A stretch of DNA of 23,157 bases. Origin: an uncultured Vampirovibrio sp. GTDB lineage: Bacteria > Cyanobacteriota > Vampirovibrionia > Gastranaerophilales > Gastranaerophilaceae. A program made the position numbers and the translations under genes. The stretch lies in contig CAJTNR010000023.1 in the NCBI GenBank assembly GCA_910577635.1, positions 1 through 23,157 on the forward strand, in the 5' to 3' direction. A model generated the notes under the pieces. That model searched no databases, was not told the origin of the DNA, and saw only the letters and a list, made by a program, of their open reading frames with translations. Below, piece by piece: positions 7,423 through 15,634 of the stretch. Every line of letters begins with the position of its first letter. Position 1 is the first letter of the stretch.

Positions 7423-7495
7423 AGTCAAAAACAATAAATTAAAACATATTTACTTAACAAAAAACCTTGAAGCGCAAGTATAAATACCAAAATTT

Positions 7496-8308
7496 TTATA
7501 TAAAACCTTTTCTATTTTTTTTAAATACATTCATAGCTACTTCCATAAAACCTTCTCTATACAAAGGTGCAGATGCCTTGCTTCCATCAAAAGCACCTAT
7601 AACTACAATAGAGGAATCATCCACTTTTTCAGCCAGCTTTCTTGCTGCTAAATCTCGCTGTTCATAGGTTAAGTATGGCCAAAAATTCCTGCAAAAAATT
7701 ATTGAATTTTTACCTTCAATATTATCAAGTTCAGCTAAAAAATCACCTTTATTAAAACAAACAGAATCTTTCAAGCTATCTTTTGCTTTTAGCTTATAAG
7801 GGTAATCCTTATTTGAATCACTATTTTTTTCTACAAAAAAATATTTATCAACATCACTCGCAGCTTGATAAATCTCTTTAGCATCATCAAAAGTTGCATC
7901 TACAATTCCGCTTTTTGCAGATTTTAACACAACAGAGTCAGTATCAAAAGCATATATTGGAAAAAATTTTTTACTTTTTTCTTCCCCTAATTTCTCTTTT
8001 AGTGTCATTATTATAGTGTAGGCTTCGGATCCATCAGAGCATCCAAAGTCATAAAAATTTACTTTTTCACAATCTTTAAATTGTTTATCAACAAGTCTTG
8101 AAAAGCTGCTCCAGCAATTTTTGGAACACGATTCCATAAAATCTCCTCTAAAGAAGTAAGTAAAGTTAGAGAATACAACATCACACCCTTGAGGTTTATT
8201 AGAAGCAGTTGTTGAGAACTTTTCTTTTGTATTTTTATCATACATCAACGCTCTTCTTGAGGATTTAAAATTTAGAGGATTTATATTAGGCATTAAAGAA
8301 ATTTTCAT
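7496..8308 (-). CDS. CheR-like SAM-dependent methyltransferase with an N-terminal tail
   Basis: A 270-residue protein with the motif series of CheR-type methyltransferases: 'TYFFR' (residues 50-54), the SAM-binding glycine loop 'DFGCSDGSEAYTI' (87-99), 'AFDTD' (120-124) for the ribose-binding acidic strand, and 'IIFCRN' (203-208) matching the CheR 'CRN' strand. The all-alpha N-terminal CheR domain is missing. It is replaced by a ~40-residue Asn/Ser-rich tail containing 'PLNFKSSRRA'. No chemotaxis genes are nearby, so methylation of receptor glutamates is unproven and the substrate is unknown. The ATG at 8308 lacks a close Shine-Dalgarno. A TTG at 8314, two codons upstream, has AGGG 6 bases before it and is a real alternative. 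It lies just after the ppdK terminator and 85 bases before the TPR gene. Confidence 0.75.
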   Translation of the reverse strand: MKISLMPNINPLNFKSSRRALMYDKNTKEKFSTTASNKPQGCDVVFSNFTYFFRGDFMESCSKNCWSSFSRLVDKQFKDCEKVNFYDFGCSDGSEAYTIIMTLKEKLGEEKSKKFFPIYAFDTDSVVLKSAKSGIVDATFDDAKEIYQAASDVDKYFFVEKNSDSNKDYPYKLKAKDSLKDSVCFNKGDFLAELDNIEGKNSIIFCRNFWPYLTYEQRDLAARKLAEKVDDSSIVVIGAFDGSKASAPLYREGFMEVAMNVFKKNRKGFI

Positions 8309-8343
8309 ATTCAATACAAACCCTATAAATTTATTTTTTTGCT

Positions 8344-8372
8344 AAAAACCCGGTTTAAATTAAACCGGGTTT
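8344..8372 (-). terminator. ppdK terminator
   Basis: An inverted repeat (8346-8356 with 8362-8372) of 11 bp, GC-rich in its centre, begins 7 bases past the ppdK stop. On the - strand it runs into five T residues. It separates ppdK from the CheR-like gene. Confidence 0.85.
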
Positions 8373-8379
8373 ATTATTC

Positions 8380-11022
8380 TTATTTATTCTCAATAACCGC
8401 CTGGGCAGCTGCTAAGCTTGCCTGAGGGATTCTAAAAGGAGAACAGGAAACATAGTTAAGTCCAATTCTATAAGCAAACTTAACACTGTCAGGGTCCCCT
8501 CCGTGTTCTCCGCAAATTCCGCCAATTAAAGCAGGATTTACAGTTTTTCCTTTATCCATAGCCATTTTAATTAATTGACCAACACCATTAAAATCAAGGG
8601 TGTCAAAAGGATTATAAGGAAGAATTTTTTGTTCAACATAGCGTTTTAAAAACTTTCCTTCAGCGTCATCCCTTGAATATCCAAAGGTCATCTGAGTTAA
8701 GTCGTTTGTCCCGAATGAGAAAAATTCAGCATAAGGAGCAATTTCATCGGCAGTCAGAGCAGCTCTTGGAATTTCAATCATTGTACCAAATTTATAATCA
8801 ACCTGAACTCCTTTTTTATCCATTACTTCTTTAGCAACCTTAACAAGAGTTTCTTTTGCAGTTTTCAGCTCGTTAACATGACCTATCAAAGGAATCATAA
8901 CATAGGGCATAACATTAATTCCTTCTTTTTTAACATCGCAAGCTGCTTCAAATATCGCCCTTACCTGCATTTCATTAATTTCAGGATAAGTTAAACCAAG
9001 CCTGCAGCCGCGAAGACCCATCATAGGGTTAGATTCTGATAATCCTTCAACTATTGTTAAAAGTGCTTGTTCTTCTTTATAGTCTTGTTTTAGAACCTTT
9101 TTAGCCGAAACTTCTGCAATTAATTCTTCTTTAGAAGGCAAAAATTCATGAAGCGGAGGATCAAGAAGTCTTATAGTTAAAGGTTTTTCTCCCAGTGCCT
9201 TAAACATTCCATAAAAATCTTGATATTGCATTGGAAGAAGTTTTTCTAAAGCTTCATGCCTTGCTTCTTTGGTTCCTGCAATAATCATTTTTTGAACCCA
9301 AGGAAGTCTGTCAGGATCCATAAACATATGCTCTGTTCTGCACAATCCTACGCCTTGAGCGTGGAATTGAAGAGCATTTTCAGCATCTTTTACAGTATCA
9401 GCGTTAGCTTCAATTGTCATAGTTTTAATTTCCTCTACCCAAGAAAAGAATTTTTTAAAGTTATCATCAATTTGAGCTTCAACAAGTTTAATAGCCCCAT
9501 CCATAACAATACCCTTAGCACCATCAAGCGAAATTATATCATCTTTATGATAAACTTTACCATTAGCACCTGTTAAAGTTTCTTTTTCAAGATCAATTTT
9601 CATATCCTCACAGCCTGCCACACAGGGTTTTCCCATACCTTTAGCAACAACTGCCGCATGGCTTGTTGCACCGCCTCTTAGAGTCAGTACACCCTGTGCT
9701 ACAGCCATGCCGTGGATATCATCAGGACAAGTTTCAATTCTAACTAAAATTACTTTTTCACCTTTTTCCCCTCTTGAAGCTGCTTCATCAGTATTGAATA
9801 CAATTTTTCCAACAGCAGCACCTGGAGAAGCATTAACACCATGCGCTATAATGCTTGCATCTTTAAGTGCGCTATCATCAAAGCAGGGAAGAAGAATTTG
9901 ATTAACAGCATAAGGATCAACCAATTGAATTGCTCTTTCTTTATTAATAATTCCTTCTTTTTCCATTTCAACAGCGATTCGAATAGCAGCAGCAGCTGTT
10001 CTTTTACCGCTTCTTGTCTGAAGGATATAGAGCTTTCCTCTTTCAATTGTAAACTCCATATCCTGAACATCTTTGTATCCATCTTCCAATTTTTTTGCAA
10101 TATCAACATATTGACGATACAAATCAGGCATTTCAACTTCAAGTTCACTAATTGGCTTAGGAGTTCTAATTCCTGCTACAACATCTTCTCCTTGAGCATT
10201 AGTTAAATATTCACCATAGAATTTATTCTCCCCCGTTGCAGGGTTTCTTGTGAATGATACACCAGTAGCGCAATCATCACCCATGTTACCAAAAACCATG
10301 GTTTGAACATTAACTGCGGTTCCAAAGTTATGGTCAATTTTATTCATTGTTCTATAAGCAACTGCACGCGGGATGTTCCAGGAGCGAAAAACTGCTTCAA
10401 TTGCTTCTTGTAATTGCATAAAAGGATCTTGAGGAAATTCACGACCTGTAACTTCTTTAATAATATTCTTGTAAATTGGAATTAAAGATTTCCAGCCCTC
10501 AGCCGAAACTTGAGTATCTTCTTTAACTCCTTCTTTTTGTTTTAGTTTTTCAACTTCTGATTCAAAATACTTTTGTCTATCCATTTCCCAAGCAACAGAT
10601 CCAAACATTGTCAAGAACCTGCGGTAGCTGTCATAGCAAAAACGAGGGTTATTTGTTAGTTTAACCATTGCTTCAACTGTTTCATCATTCAAACCTAAAT
10701 TAAGAATTGTTTCCATCATTCCAGGCATTGAAACTCTTGCTCCAGATCTTACAGAAACCAAAAGCGGGTTTTCAATATCTCCGAATTTTTTGCCTGTTTG
10801 TTTTTCAACATCACCTAAAGCTTGTTTGACTTCATCCATAAGACCATTCGGCATTTTATTGCCGGAATTAATATAGTCCATACAAACTTCAGTAGTAATA
10901 GTAAGTCCTGGAGGTACAGGCAATCCCAAATTTGTCATCTCAGCCAAATTTGCACCCTTTCCGCCAAGGAGTTCTCTCATATTTGCATTGCCTTCTCTAA
11001 AAAGCCATACGCGTTTTTGCAT
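8380..11022 (-). CDS. ppdK: Pyruvate, phosphate dikinase
   Basis: An 880-residue enzyme interconverting pyruvate, ATP and Pi with PEP, AMP and PPi; the length equals that of bacterial PPDKs. The N-terminal ATP-grasp part includes 'LLGGKGANLAEM' (19-30) and 'VSVRSGARVSMPGMM' (89-103). The phosphohistidine domain carries His455 in 'GGATSHAAVVAKG'. The C-terminal PEP/pyruvate barrel contains 'GLCRTEHMF', 'RLLDPPLHEFLP', 'GTMIEIPRAAL' and the catalytic-cysteine motif 'GGICGEHGG'. PPDK typically serves glycolysis or gluconeogenesis in anaerobes. The ATG at 11022 is preceded by GGAGG at 7 bases. It is a single-gene unit: the dapA terminator lies upstream, its own candidate promoter is at 11066-11094, and its own terminator lies downstream. 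Confidence 0.98.
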   Translation of the reverse strand: MQKRVWLFREGNANMRELLGGKGANLAEMTNLGLPVPPGLTITTEVCMDYINSGNKMPNGLMDEVKQALGDVEKQTGKKFGDIENPLLVSVRSGARVSMPGMMETILNLGLNDETVEAMVKLTNNPRFCYDSYRRFLTMFGSVAWEMDRQKYFESEVEKLKQKEGVKEDTQVSAEGWKSLIPIYKNIIKEVTGREFPQDPFMQLQEAIEAVFRSWNIPRAVAYRTMNKIDHNFGTAVNVQTMVFGNMGDDCATGVSFTRNPATGENKFYGEYLTNAQGEDVVAGIRTPKPISELEVEMPDLYRQYVDIAKKLEDGYKDVQDMEFTIERGKLYILQTRSGKRTAAAAIRIAVEMEKEGIINKERAIQLVDPYAVNQILLPCFDDSALKDASIIAHGVNASPGAAVGKIVFNTDEAASRGEKGEKVILVRIETCPDDIHGMAVAQGVLTLRGGATSHAAVVAKGMGKPCVAGCEDMKIDLEKETLTGANGKVYHKDDIISLDGAKGIVMDGAIKLVEAQIDDNFKKFFSWVEEIKTMTIEANADTVKDAENALQFHAQGVGLCRTEHMFMDPDRLPWVQKMIIAGTKEARHEALEKLLPMQYQDFYGMFKALGEKPLTIRLLDPPLHEFLPSKEELIAEVSAKKVLKQDYKEEQALLTIVEGLSESNPMMGLRGCRLGLTYPEINEMQVRAIFEAACDVKKEGINVMPYVMIPLIGHVNELKTAKETLVKVAKEVMDKKGVQVDYKFGTMIEIPRAALTADEIAPYAEFFSFGTNDLTQMTFGYSRDDAEGKFLKRYVEQKILPYNPFDTLDFNGVGQLIKMAMDKGKTVNPALIGGICGEHGGDPDSVKFAYRIGLNYVSCSPFRIPQASLAAAQAVIENK

Positions 11023-11065
11023 TAGTATACCTCCAAATTAAATTCTATTAACTCAACTTATGATG

Positions 11066-11094
11066 ATTCTATCAAAAAAATATTAATATTACAA
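11066..11094 (-). promoter_or_regulatory. Candidate ppdK promoter
   Basis: On the - strand TTGTAA (11094-11089), a 17-base spacer and TAGAAT (11071-11066). Transcription would begin near 11059, giving a ~36-base leader with a strong GGAGG before ppdK. It lies between the dapA terminator and ppdK, where a promoter is expected. Confidence 0.45.
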
Positions 11095-11127
11095 ATTATC
11101 TGCTTTATGCTTAAATAAAAGATAGCT

Positions 11128-11150
11128 AAAAAGCTCAAAAAGAGCTTTTT
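11128..11150 (-). terminator. Terminator of the dapB-asd-dapA operon
   Basis: A 9-bp stem (11128-11136 with 11142-11150) with a 5-base loop; the distal arm on the - strand ends in five T residues. It lies 46 bases after the dapA stop. The tail is nearly symmetric, so some bidirectional function is possible. Confidence 0.7.
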
Positions 11151-11195
11151 AAATCAAATTTATATAACTATTTACATTTTTTTATTTAATTCCAG

Positions 11196-12101
11196 TTAAT
11201 TATTCTCAATTTTTGATAAAACACAATCAAGGCATTCGCTTAACTCTAGTCTTAGTTTTTCGTCCAATTCAACCAATGGACGTCTTACATAGTTTTCAAT
11301 TATATCCAATTTTGACAATAATGCTTTAATCGGAGTTGGATTAGGTGCAATAAAGATCTTTTTAAATAAAGGATATAAAATTCTGTGCATATTACAAGCA
11401 GCAACAACCTGCCCTGCTTTGTAGTTTCTAATCATTGACTTAATCGGCGCTCCCACAACATGTGAAGCAACAGAAACTACCCCGTGCGCTCCAATTGAAA
11501 GCATTGGAAGAGTAAGACTGTCATCCCCTGAATAAATTGCAAAATCATCAGGAGCAAGCATTCTTATTTCTGAAATCAAATCTAAATTGCCATTAGACTG
11601 CTTAACTGCAACAATATTATCATATTCCTTAGCTAAAAACGCAATTGTAGAAGGACTCATATCAACACCTGTTCTGCCCTGAATGTTGTATAGAATTATA
11701 GGTAAATCAACACTTTTTGCAATTGCTCCAAAGTGTTCTATCATTCCCTGCTGGGAAGGTTTATTGTAATAAGGAACAACAGATAAAATGGCATCAGCTC
11801 CGAGTTCCTGTGCTTTTTTTGAAGAATTTACGGCAGTTTCAGTGCAATTAGACCCTGCACCCATTATAATCTTGCATTGTCCGCTGGTTGCAGCCTTAGT
11901 GCAATACAAAACTTCCTGCTCTTCTTCATGCGTTAAAGTCGGGCTCTCACCTGTGGTTCCAGCTACAACAATTGCATCTGTTTTTTGTTCAAGAAGGTGC
12001 TTGGAAACTTTTTCGACAGATTTATAATCAACAGCGCGTTGTTTATCAAAAGGTGTTACCATTGCTGTAATTAATTCACCTAAATCACATCTTAAAGTCA
12101 T
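11196..12101 (-). CDS. dapA: 4-Hydroxy-tetrahydrodipicolinate synthase
   Basis: A 301-residue (beta/alpha)8-barrel class I aldolase that condenses pyruvate with aspartate semialdehyde, the committed step to diaminopimelate and lysine. Catalytic residues are visible: Schiff-base Lys167 in 'VAVKQSNG', Tyr138 in 'ILYNIQGRTG', and Thr49-Thr50 in 'GTTGES'. 'VVPYYNKP' (108-115) holds the tyrosine contributed across the dimer. The ATG at 12101 has GGAG 9 bases upstream. It is the last gene of dapB-asd-dapA, 36 bases after asd, and a hairpin terminator follows. Whether lysine feedback applies cannot be judged from these motifs. Confidence 0.97.
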   Translation of the reverse strand: MTLRCDLGELITAMVTPFDKQRAVDYKSVEKVSKHLLEQKTDAIVVAGTTGESPTLTHEEEQEVLYCTKAATSGQCKIIMGAGSNCTETAVNSSKKAQELGADAILSVVPYYNKPSQQGMIEHFGAIAKSVDLPIILYNIQGRTGVDMSPSTIAFLAKEYDNIVAVKQSNGNLDLISEIRMLAPDDFAIYSGDDSLTLPMLSIGAHGVVSVASHVVGAPIKSMIRNYKAGQVVAACNMHRILYPLFKKIFIAPNPTPIKALLSKLDIIENYVRRPLVELDEKLRLELSECLDCVLSKIENN

Positions 12102-12137
12102 AAAAGTTTCTCCTTTTTTTTAATTTACTATTGTTTA

Positions 12138-13160
12138 TTAATATAAGCCCATTTCTATTACTTTTTGAGCCAATCGGACAGTATTTAGCGCTGCACCTAT
12201 TCTTAAATTATCTGCAACACAGAAGAATTCAAGACCATTATCAAAAGCTATAGAATCTCTAATTCTACCTACCAAAACAGGATCTTTTCCTGCAGCATCT
12301 TTAGGGGTAGGATAAGTGTAGGTTGCGATATCATCCCTAACTTCCACTCCCCAGGTATTTTTAAGCAATTCTCTTGCTTCTTGAGCATTAACTTTATTAA
12401 CAAACTCAACACTTACAGCCTCAGAATGACCAATATACACAGGAACTCTAACGGCAGTGCAGGAAATTTTTACATCATCTGATAAATGAAGTATTTTTCT
12501 TGTTTCGTTTGTAACTTTCATTTCTTCTTTTGTATAACCGTTTTCACAGAAAGTATCAATTTGCGGGATAACATTAAAAGCAATTTCATACTTAAAAGCG
12601 CTGGGTTCATAAGGCATACCTACAAGATTAATTTTAATATTATCGGTTAATTCATTAATAGCTTTTAATCCAGCACCAGAAACTGCTTGATAAGTAGAAA
12701 CTATCAATCTTTTTATTTTATATTTATCATTTAAAGCTTTCAAAGGAAGCATCAGCTGAGAAGTTGAACAGTTAGGATTAGCAATTATCCCCTTATGATT
12801 TTTCAAATCCTCATCATTAACCCCTGCTATAACTAAAGGTATATCTTTATCCATTCTAAAAGCACTTGAGTTATCAATAAAAACGCAGCCCTTTTTAGCA
12901 GCAACAGATGCAAATCTTTTACTTGTTTCACCACCTGCTGAAGCAAGACAAATATTAACATCATCAAATTCTTCATCGACTGCTTCAACAACAGTATGAT
13001 TTTGCCCTTTAAACTCAATATTAGAACCCTTAGATCGAGCAGAGGCTAAAAATTTTATTGAATTATATTGAATGTTGCTTTCTTCCAGTATATTTAAAAT
13101 TTCTCTTCCAACAACTCCAGTTGCCCCAAGGACAGCTATATTAGGCAGTTCTTTTGTCAT
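12138..13160 (-). CDS. asd: Aspartate-semialdehyde dehydrogenase
   Basis: A 340-residue NADP-dependent enzyme reducing aspartyl phosphate to aspartate semialdehyde, the branch-point precursor for lysine/DAP, threonine and methionine. The Rossmann loop 'VLGATGVVGREIL' is at 10-22. The catalytic Cys131 is in 'ANPNCSTSQ' and the acid/base His245 is in 'VRVPVYIGHSE'. Its ATG overlaps the dapB stop codon in an ATGA junction (13157-13160), with GGAG 8 bases upstream, indicating translational coupling. The product is the substrate of the next gene, dapA. The length is typical of the shorter bacterial subgroup. Confidence 0.97.
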   Translation of the reverse strand: MTKELPNIAVLGATGVVGREILNILEESNIQYNSIKFLASARSKGSNIEFKGQNHTVVEAVDEEFDDVNICLASAGGETSKRFASVAAKKGCVFIDNSSAFRMDKDIPLVIAGVNDEDLKNHKGIIANPNCSTSQLMLPLKALNDKYKIKRLIVSTYQAVSGAGLKAINELTDNIKINLVGMPYEPSAFKYEIAFNVIPQIDTFCENGYTKEEMKVTNETRKILHLSDDVKISCTAVRVPVYIGHSEAVSVEFVNKVNAQEARELLKNTWGVEVRDDIATYTYPTPKDAAGKDPVLVGRIRDSIAFDNGLEFFCVADNLRIGAALNTVRLAQKVIEMGLY

Positions 13161-13942
13161 AGAATATTCTCCAATCCGTATATAAAGCTATTATTTTTGT
13201 ATAAATATTTAATTGCAAGGATAACCCCTGACATATAACATTCACGATTAATTGTGTCATGGTGGATTTTTAATGTTTGTCCATCTGAACCAAAAATTAC
13301 TTCCTGAGAAGCAACAAAACCAGGCATTCTAACAGCATGGATTTGAATATTCCCCAAACCATTTTGCTCATAATTTGCGCCTCTTGCGCCTTTAATTGTT
13401 TCTATTTCAGCACAGTTTCCAAGTTTGAAGTTATTATTATTTTCAATCATTAGCTGAGCAGTTTTAATTGAAGTCCCTGAAGGGGCATCTTTTTTTTGAT
13501 TATGGTGAAACTCAATTATCTCGGCATTAGAAAAGTATTTAGAAGCCATAGCAGCAAATTTCATCATTAAAATTGCACCAATTGAAAAATTAGGGGCAAT
13601 GATAATCCCGGTTGAATTTTCTTTTGATTTTTGCTCAATTTCTAACAACTGTTCATTGGATAAGCCGGTTGTACCAATGACAGCTTTTGTTTTAGTTTCA
13701 AGGTAAATTTTAATATTGTCAAAAATTGTACTTGGCTGTGTAAAGTCGACTACAATATCCGGTTTATTTAGGGCAATTGCAGTTTTAAGATCACCTTCAA
13801 TTGTAATAGTTTGATAAAGATTCTCGCCAATCCCAAATTTGTCAATTGCACAGTTAAGTTCCAGCTCAGAATCTTCAATAACAGCCCTTACGACCTGTGA
13901 GCCCATTTTTCCTTTTGCACCGATAACACCAACTTTAATCAA
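13157..13942 (-). CDS. dapB: 4-Hydroxy-tetrahydrodipicolinate reductase
   Basis: A 261-residue NAD(P)H-dependent reductase acting directly after DapA. The nucleotide-binding loop 'GVIGAKGKMGSQV' is at 5-17 and the catalytic/substrate motif 'EFHHNQKKDAPSGT' at 144-157, with the His pair, Lys and SGT loop intact. It begins with TTG at 13942, and the motif MIKVGVIGAKGKMG leaves no room for another start. A strong GGAGGAG sits just upstream, so the TTG is well supported. First gene of the dapB-asd-dapA operon, overlapping asd by four bases. A candidate promoter lies at 13971-14000. Confidence 0.97.
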   Translation of the reverse strand: MIKVGVIGAKGKMGSQVVRAVIEDSELELNCAIDKFGIGENLYQTITIEGDLKTAIALNKPDIVVDFTQPSTIFDNIKIYLETKTKAVIGTTGLSNEQLLEIEQKSKENSTGIIIAPNFSIGAILMMKFAAMASKYFSNAEIIEFHHNQKKDAPSGTSIKTAQLMIENNNNFKLGNCAEIETIKGARGANYEQNGLGNIQIHAVRMPGFVASQEVIFGSDGQTLKIHHDTINRECYMSGVILAIKYLYKNNSFIYGLENIL

Positions 13943-13970
13943 AACTCCTCCTGACTATTGTATTTGCAAA

Positions 13971-14000
13971 ATTATAATAACACAGAAATAAAATAAACAA
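13971..14000 (-). promoter_or_regulatory. Candidate promoter of dapB-asd-dapA
   Basis: On the - strand TTGTTT (14000-13995), an 18-base spacer and a perfect TATAAT (13976-13971) lie in the 107-base gap before dapB. The -35 abuts the upstream terminator stem. No lysine riboswitch fits in the short leader that would result. Confidence 0.5.
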
Positions 14001-14028
14001 AACCCTCAAAAGAAACTTGAGGGTTTTG
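13998..14028 (-). terminator. Terminator of the ycf23-like gene
   Basis: A 12-bp perfect stem (13998-14009 with 14017-14028) with a 7-base loop lies 21 bases past the stop codon. On the - strand it is followed by tttattttattt. Confidence 0.8.
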
Positions 14029-14049
14029 ATAAAAAATTGTCTTTAAATA

Positions 14050-14832
14050 TTATCCGCGCACCAGTTCTCTTGGAGTTCTTGCAATTTCTCTATTGATTGA
14101 GTTTCTATGTGAGATTGAGCCGACAATAGACATAACCGTAGCCGTCATTGCAACTTCTGAATCCAATTTATTAACCGCACTTCCAACACCAATTGCATTA
14201 GCACCTGTTGCAAAAGCCAAAGGTGCAGTCTTAGCAGTGATTCCAGAAGCTGCCATTATTGGCAAAGACACATGCTGAGTGAGCTCAAGAGCATTTGCAA
14301 TTGTAGCTTGTGCATAGCTGATTAGCTGAACGCTTGGATTAGAAGAATTAATAACTTTTTTCAAGCCCTCGGTTTGAATTAAATCTATTCCTAATAATTC
14401 AAGTTTTTTAGCTAAACCAATCTGTTGAACAATATCTACATTACCAGGAACAGTAACACAGGTAAATACATCATATTTATTGATAAGACTCATAGTTTCA
14501 AGGACAATATCATAAATTTCCTGAGCGGTAAATGATTTACCATCTTTATATAATGCATCAAAATTACCAATTTCAATTGCATCAGCACCCCATTGCACGG
14601 CCTTTAGAAGCTCAAAAGGATGAATTGAGGAAACAAAAACAGGTAATTTTGTGTTTTTGCGCGCAATTTCATAAACTTTTTTATCAGCCGCAACATCAAC
14701 TGCACTGGCATGACCTTTTTGAGCAGCTCTGCAGACTTTTGCAACTTTATCAAGATCATAGTTATTAATGCCTGCTATTATTTTAACAGCTCTTTTTTCT
14801 CTTAAGTGTTTTTTAAAAATTTCAATTCCCAT
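14050..14832 (-). CDS. Ycf23/DUF561-family protein
   Basis: A 260-residue protein resembling the Ycf23/DUF561 family of cyanobacteria and red-algal plastids, a predicted TIM-barrel protein without established biochemistry. Recognisable segments are 'KRAVKIIAGINNYDL' near the start, 'GADAIEIGNFDALY' in the middle, and 'PIMAASGITAKTAPLAFATGANAIGVGSAVNKL' near the end, a glycine-rich phosphate-binding-type end of a barrel. There is no signal peptide. The ATG at 14832 has AAGGA 8 bases upstream. It is a single gene between its own terminator and a divergent protease gene. The family assignment is from memory of sequence patterns, without a search. A generic phosphate-binding TIM-barrel enzyme is the alternative. 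Confidence 0.7.
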   Translation of the reverse strand: MGIEIFKKHLREKRAVKIIAGINNYDLDKVAKVCRAAQKGHASAVDVAADKKVYEIARKNTKLPVFVSSIHPFELLKAVQWGADAIEIGNFDALYKDGKSFTAQEIYDIVLETMSLINKYDVFTCVTVPGNVDIVQQIGLAKKLELLGIDLIQTEGLKKVINSSNPSVQLISYAQATIANALELTQHVSLPIMAASGITAKTAPLAFATGANAIGVGSAVNKLDSEVAMTATVMSIVGSISHRNSINREIARTPRELVRG

Positions 14833-14862
14833 TATACTTTTCCTTTTTTCTCCTACACTTGA

Positions 14863-14891
14863 ATTTTATCACAACTAATTATTATGTGCAA
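14863..14891 (-). promoter_or_regulatory. Candidate promoter of the ycf23-like gene
   Basis: On the - strand TTGCAC (14891-14886), a 17-base spacer and TAAAAT (14868-14863) would give a leader of about 24 bases ahead of the AAGGA ribosome site. The divergent protease gene must share this 112-base gap; a possible extended -10 for it is tgctaatat at 14911-14919. Confidence 0.4.
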
Positions 14892-14944
14892 TGCGGGTAA
14901 TATTTTGCTATGCTAATATTCTTCCTGTAATAAGGGGTTTAGTA

Positions 14945-15628
14945 ATGAAAAAAATAAAATTATTTCTTATATCATTTTTGGTGTTTTTCTCAATCAATTC
15001 TGTTAATTGTTATGAATATAGCTCAAGTGAGGAAAGAAGCTTCATTGAAGTATATGAAAAAACACTTCCTTCAATCGTTGCAATTGAAGCAGATATAGAC
15101 AGAGGAACATCCGGCGGAACAGGATGCATTATTACAAAATCAGGAGTAATTCTAACCAGCTCCCATGTTATTGAACATGCAAAAAACATTCAGGTAACAA
15201 CCCACAGCGGAAAAAACTACACAGCTAAAGTTCTTGCAGTATTAAGAAATAAAAATGATTTAGCGCTTATTAAAATTGACACCAAAGAAGATTTACCCTT
15301 GGCAAAATTTGGAAACTCAAATGATGTAAAGGTTGGTCAAAGGGTTCTTACAATCGGCTGTCCTTTTGGATTTAAAGACACTTTAACTACAGGAATAATT
15401 TCAAGAATCGATAAAGAAAGAAATAAAATTCAAACAGATGCTGCAATCAACCCAGGGTGCTCCGGAGGCCCGCTGTTAAACTTAAAAGGAGAAATCATAG
15501 GAATTAATCAATCGATTTACAACCCAGACAATAACCGCTCTAACATTGGAATAGGTTTTGCACTTCCTTCTAATTATGCAATTGATTTTATTCAAAGAGC
15601 AAACAAAAAGGTAGCTAGTTCAAACTAG
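14945..15628 (+). CDS. PDZ-less HtrA/Deg-type serine protease, exported
   Basis: A 227-residue trypsin-fold protease. Residues 1-22 form a signal peptide (MKK, a hydrophobic stretch, then NSVNC). The catalytic triad is His74 in 'SSHVIEH', Asp105 in 'NKNDLALIK' and Ser173 in 'GCSGGPL'. 'TIGCPFGF' and 'INPG' are HtrA-like. The chain ends directly after the protease domain, so the PDZ domains of DegP/DegQ are absent. Cysteine replaces the usual Asn of GNSGGP and also of 'GNPFG' (Cys172 and Cys139), so a disulfide next to the active site is possible. The ATG at 14945 has AAGGGG 7 bases upstream; a longer reading from 14891 would bury the signal peptide. It probably acts in protein quality control outside the cytoplasm. 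It converges on mnmA with six bases between the stop codons. Confidence 0.9.
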   Translation: MKKIKLFLISFLVFFSINSVNCYEYSSSEERSFIEVYEKTLPSIVAIEADIDRGTSGGTGCIITKSGVILTSSHVIEHAKNIQVTTHSGKNYTAKVLAVLRNKNDLALIKIDTKEDLPLAKFGNSNDVKVGQRVLTIGCPFGFKDTLTTGIISRIDKERNKIQTDAAINPGCSGGPLLNLKGEIIGINQSIYNPDNNRSNIGIGFALPSNYAIDFIQRANKKVASSN

Positions 15629-15634
15629 TATATA

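Noticed and set aside
7446..7480. Terminator after the CheR-like gene
   Set aside because: Only a 4-bp stem (cttg/caag) precedes a T-run on the - strand, too weak to call.
13943..13997. Lysine riboswitch ahead of dapB
   Set aside because: The gap between the upstream terminator and dapB is too short for the ~170-base lysine riboswitch and shows no conserved stem pattern.
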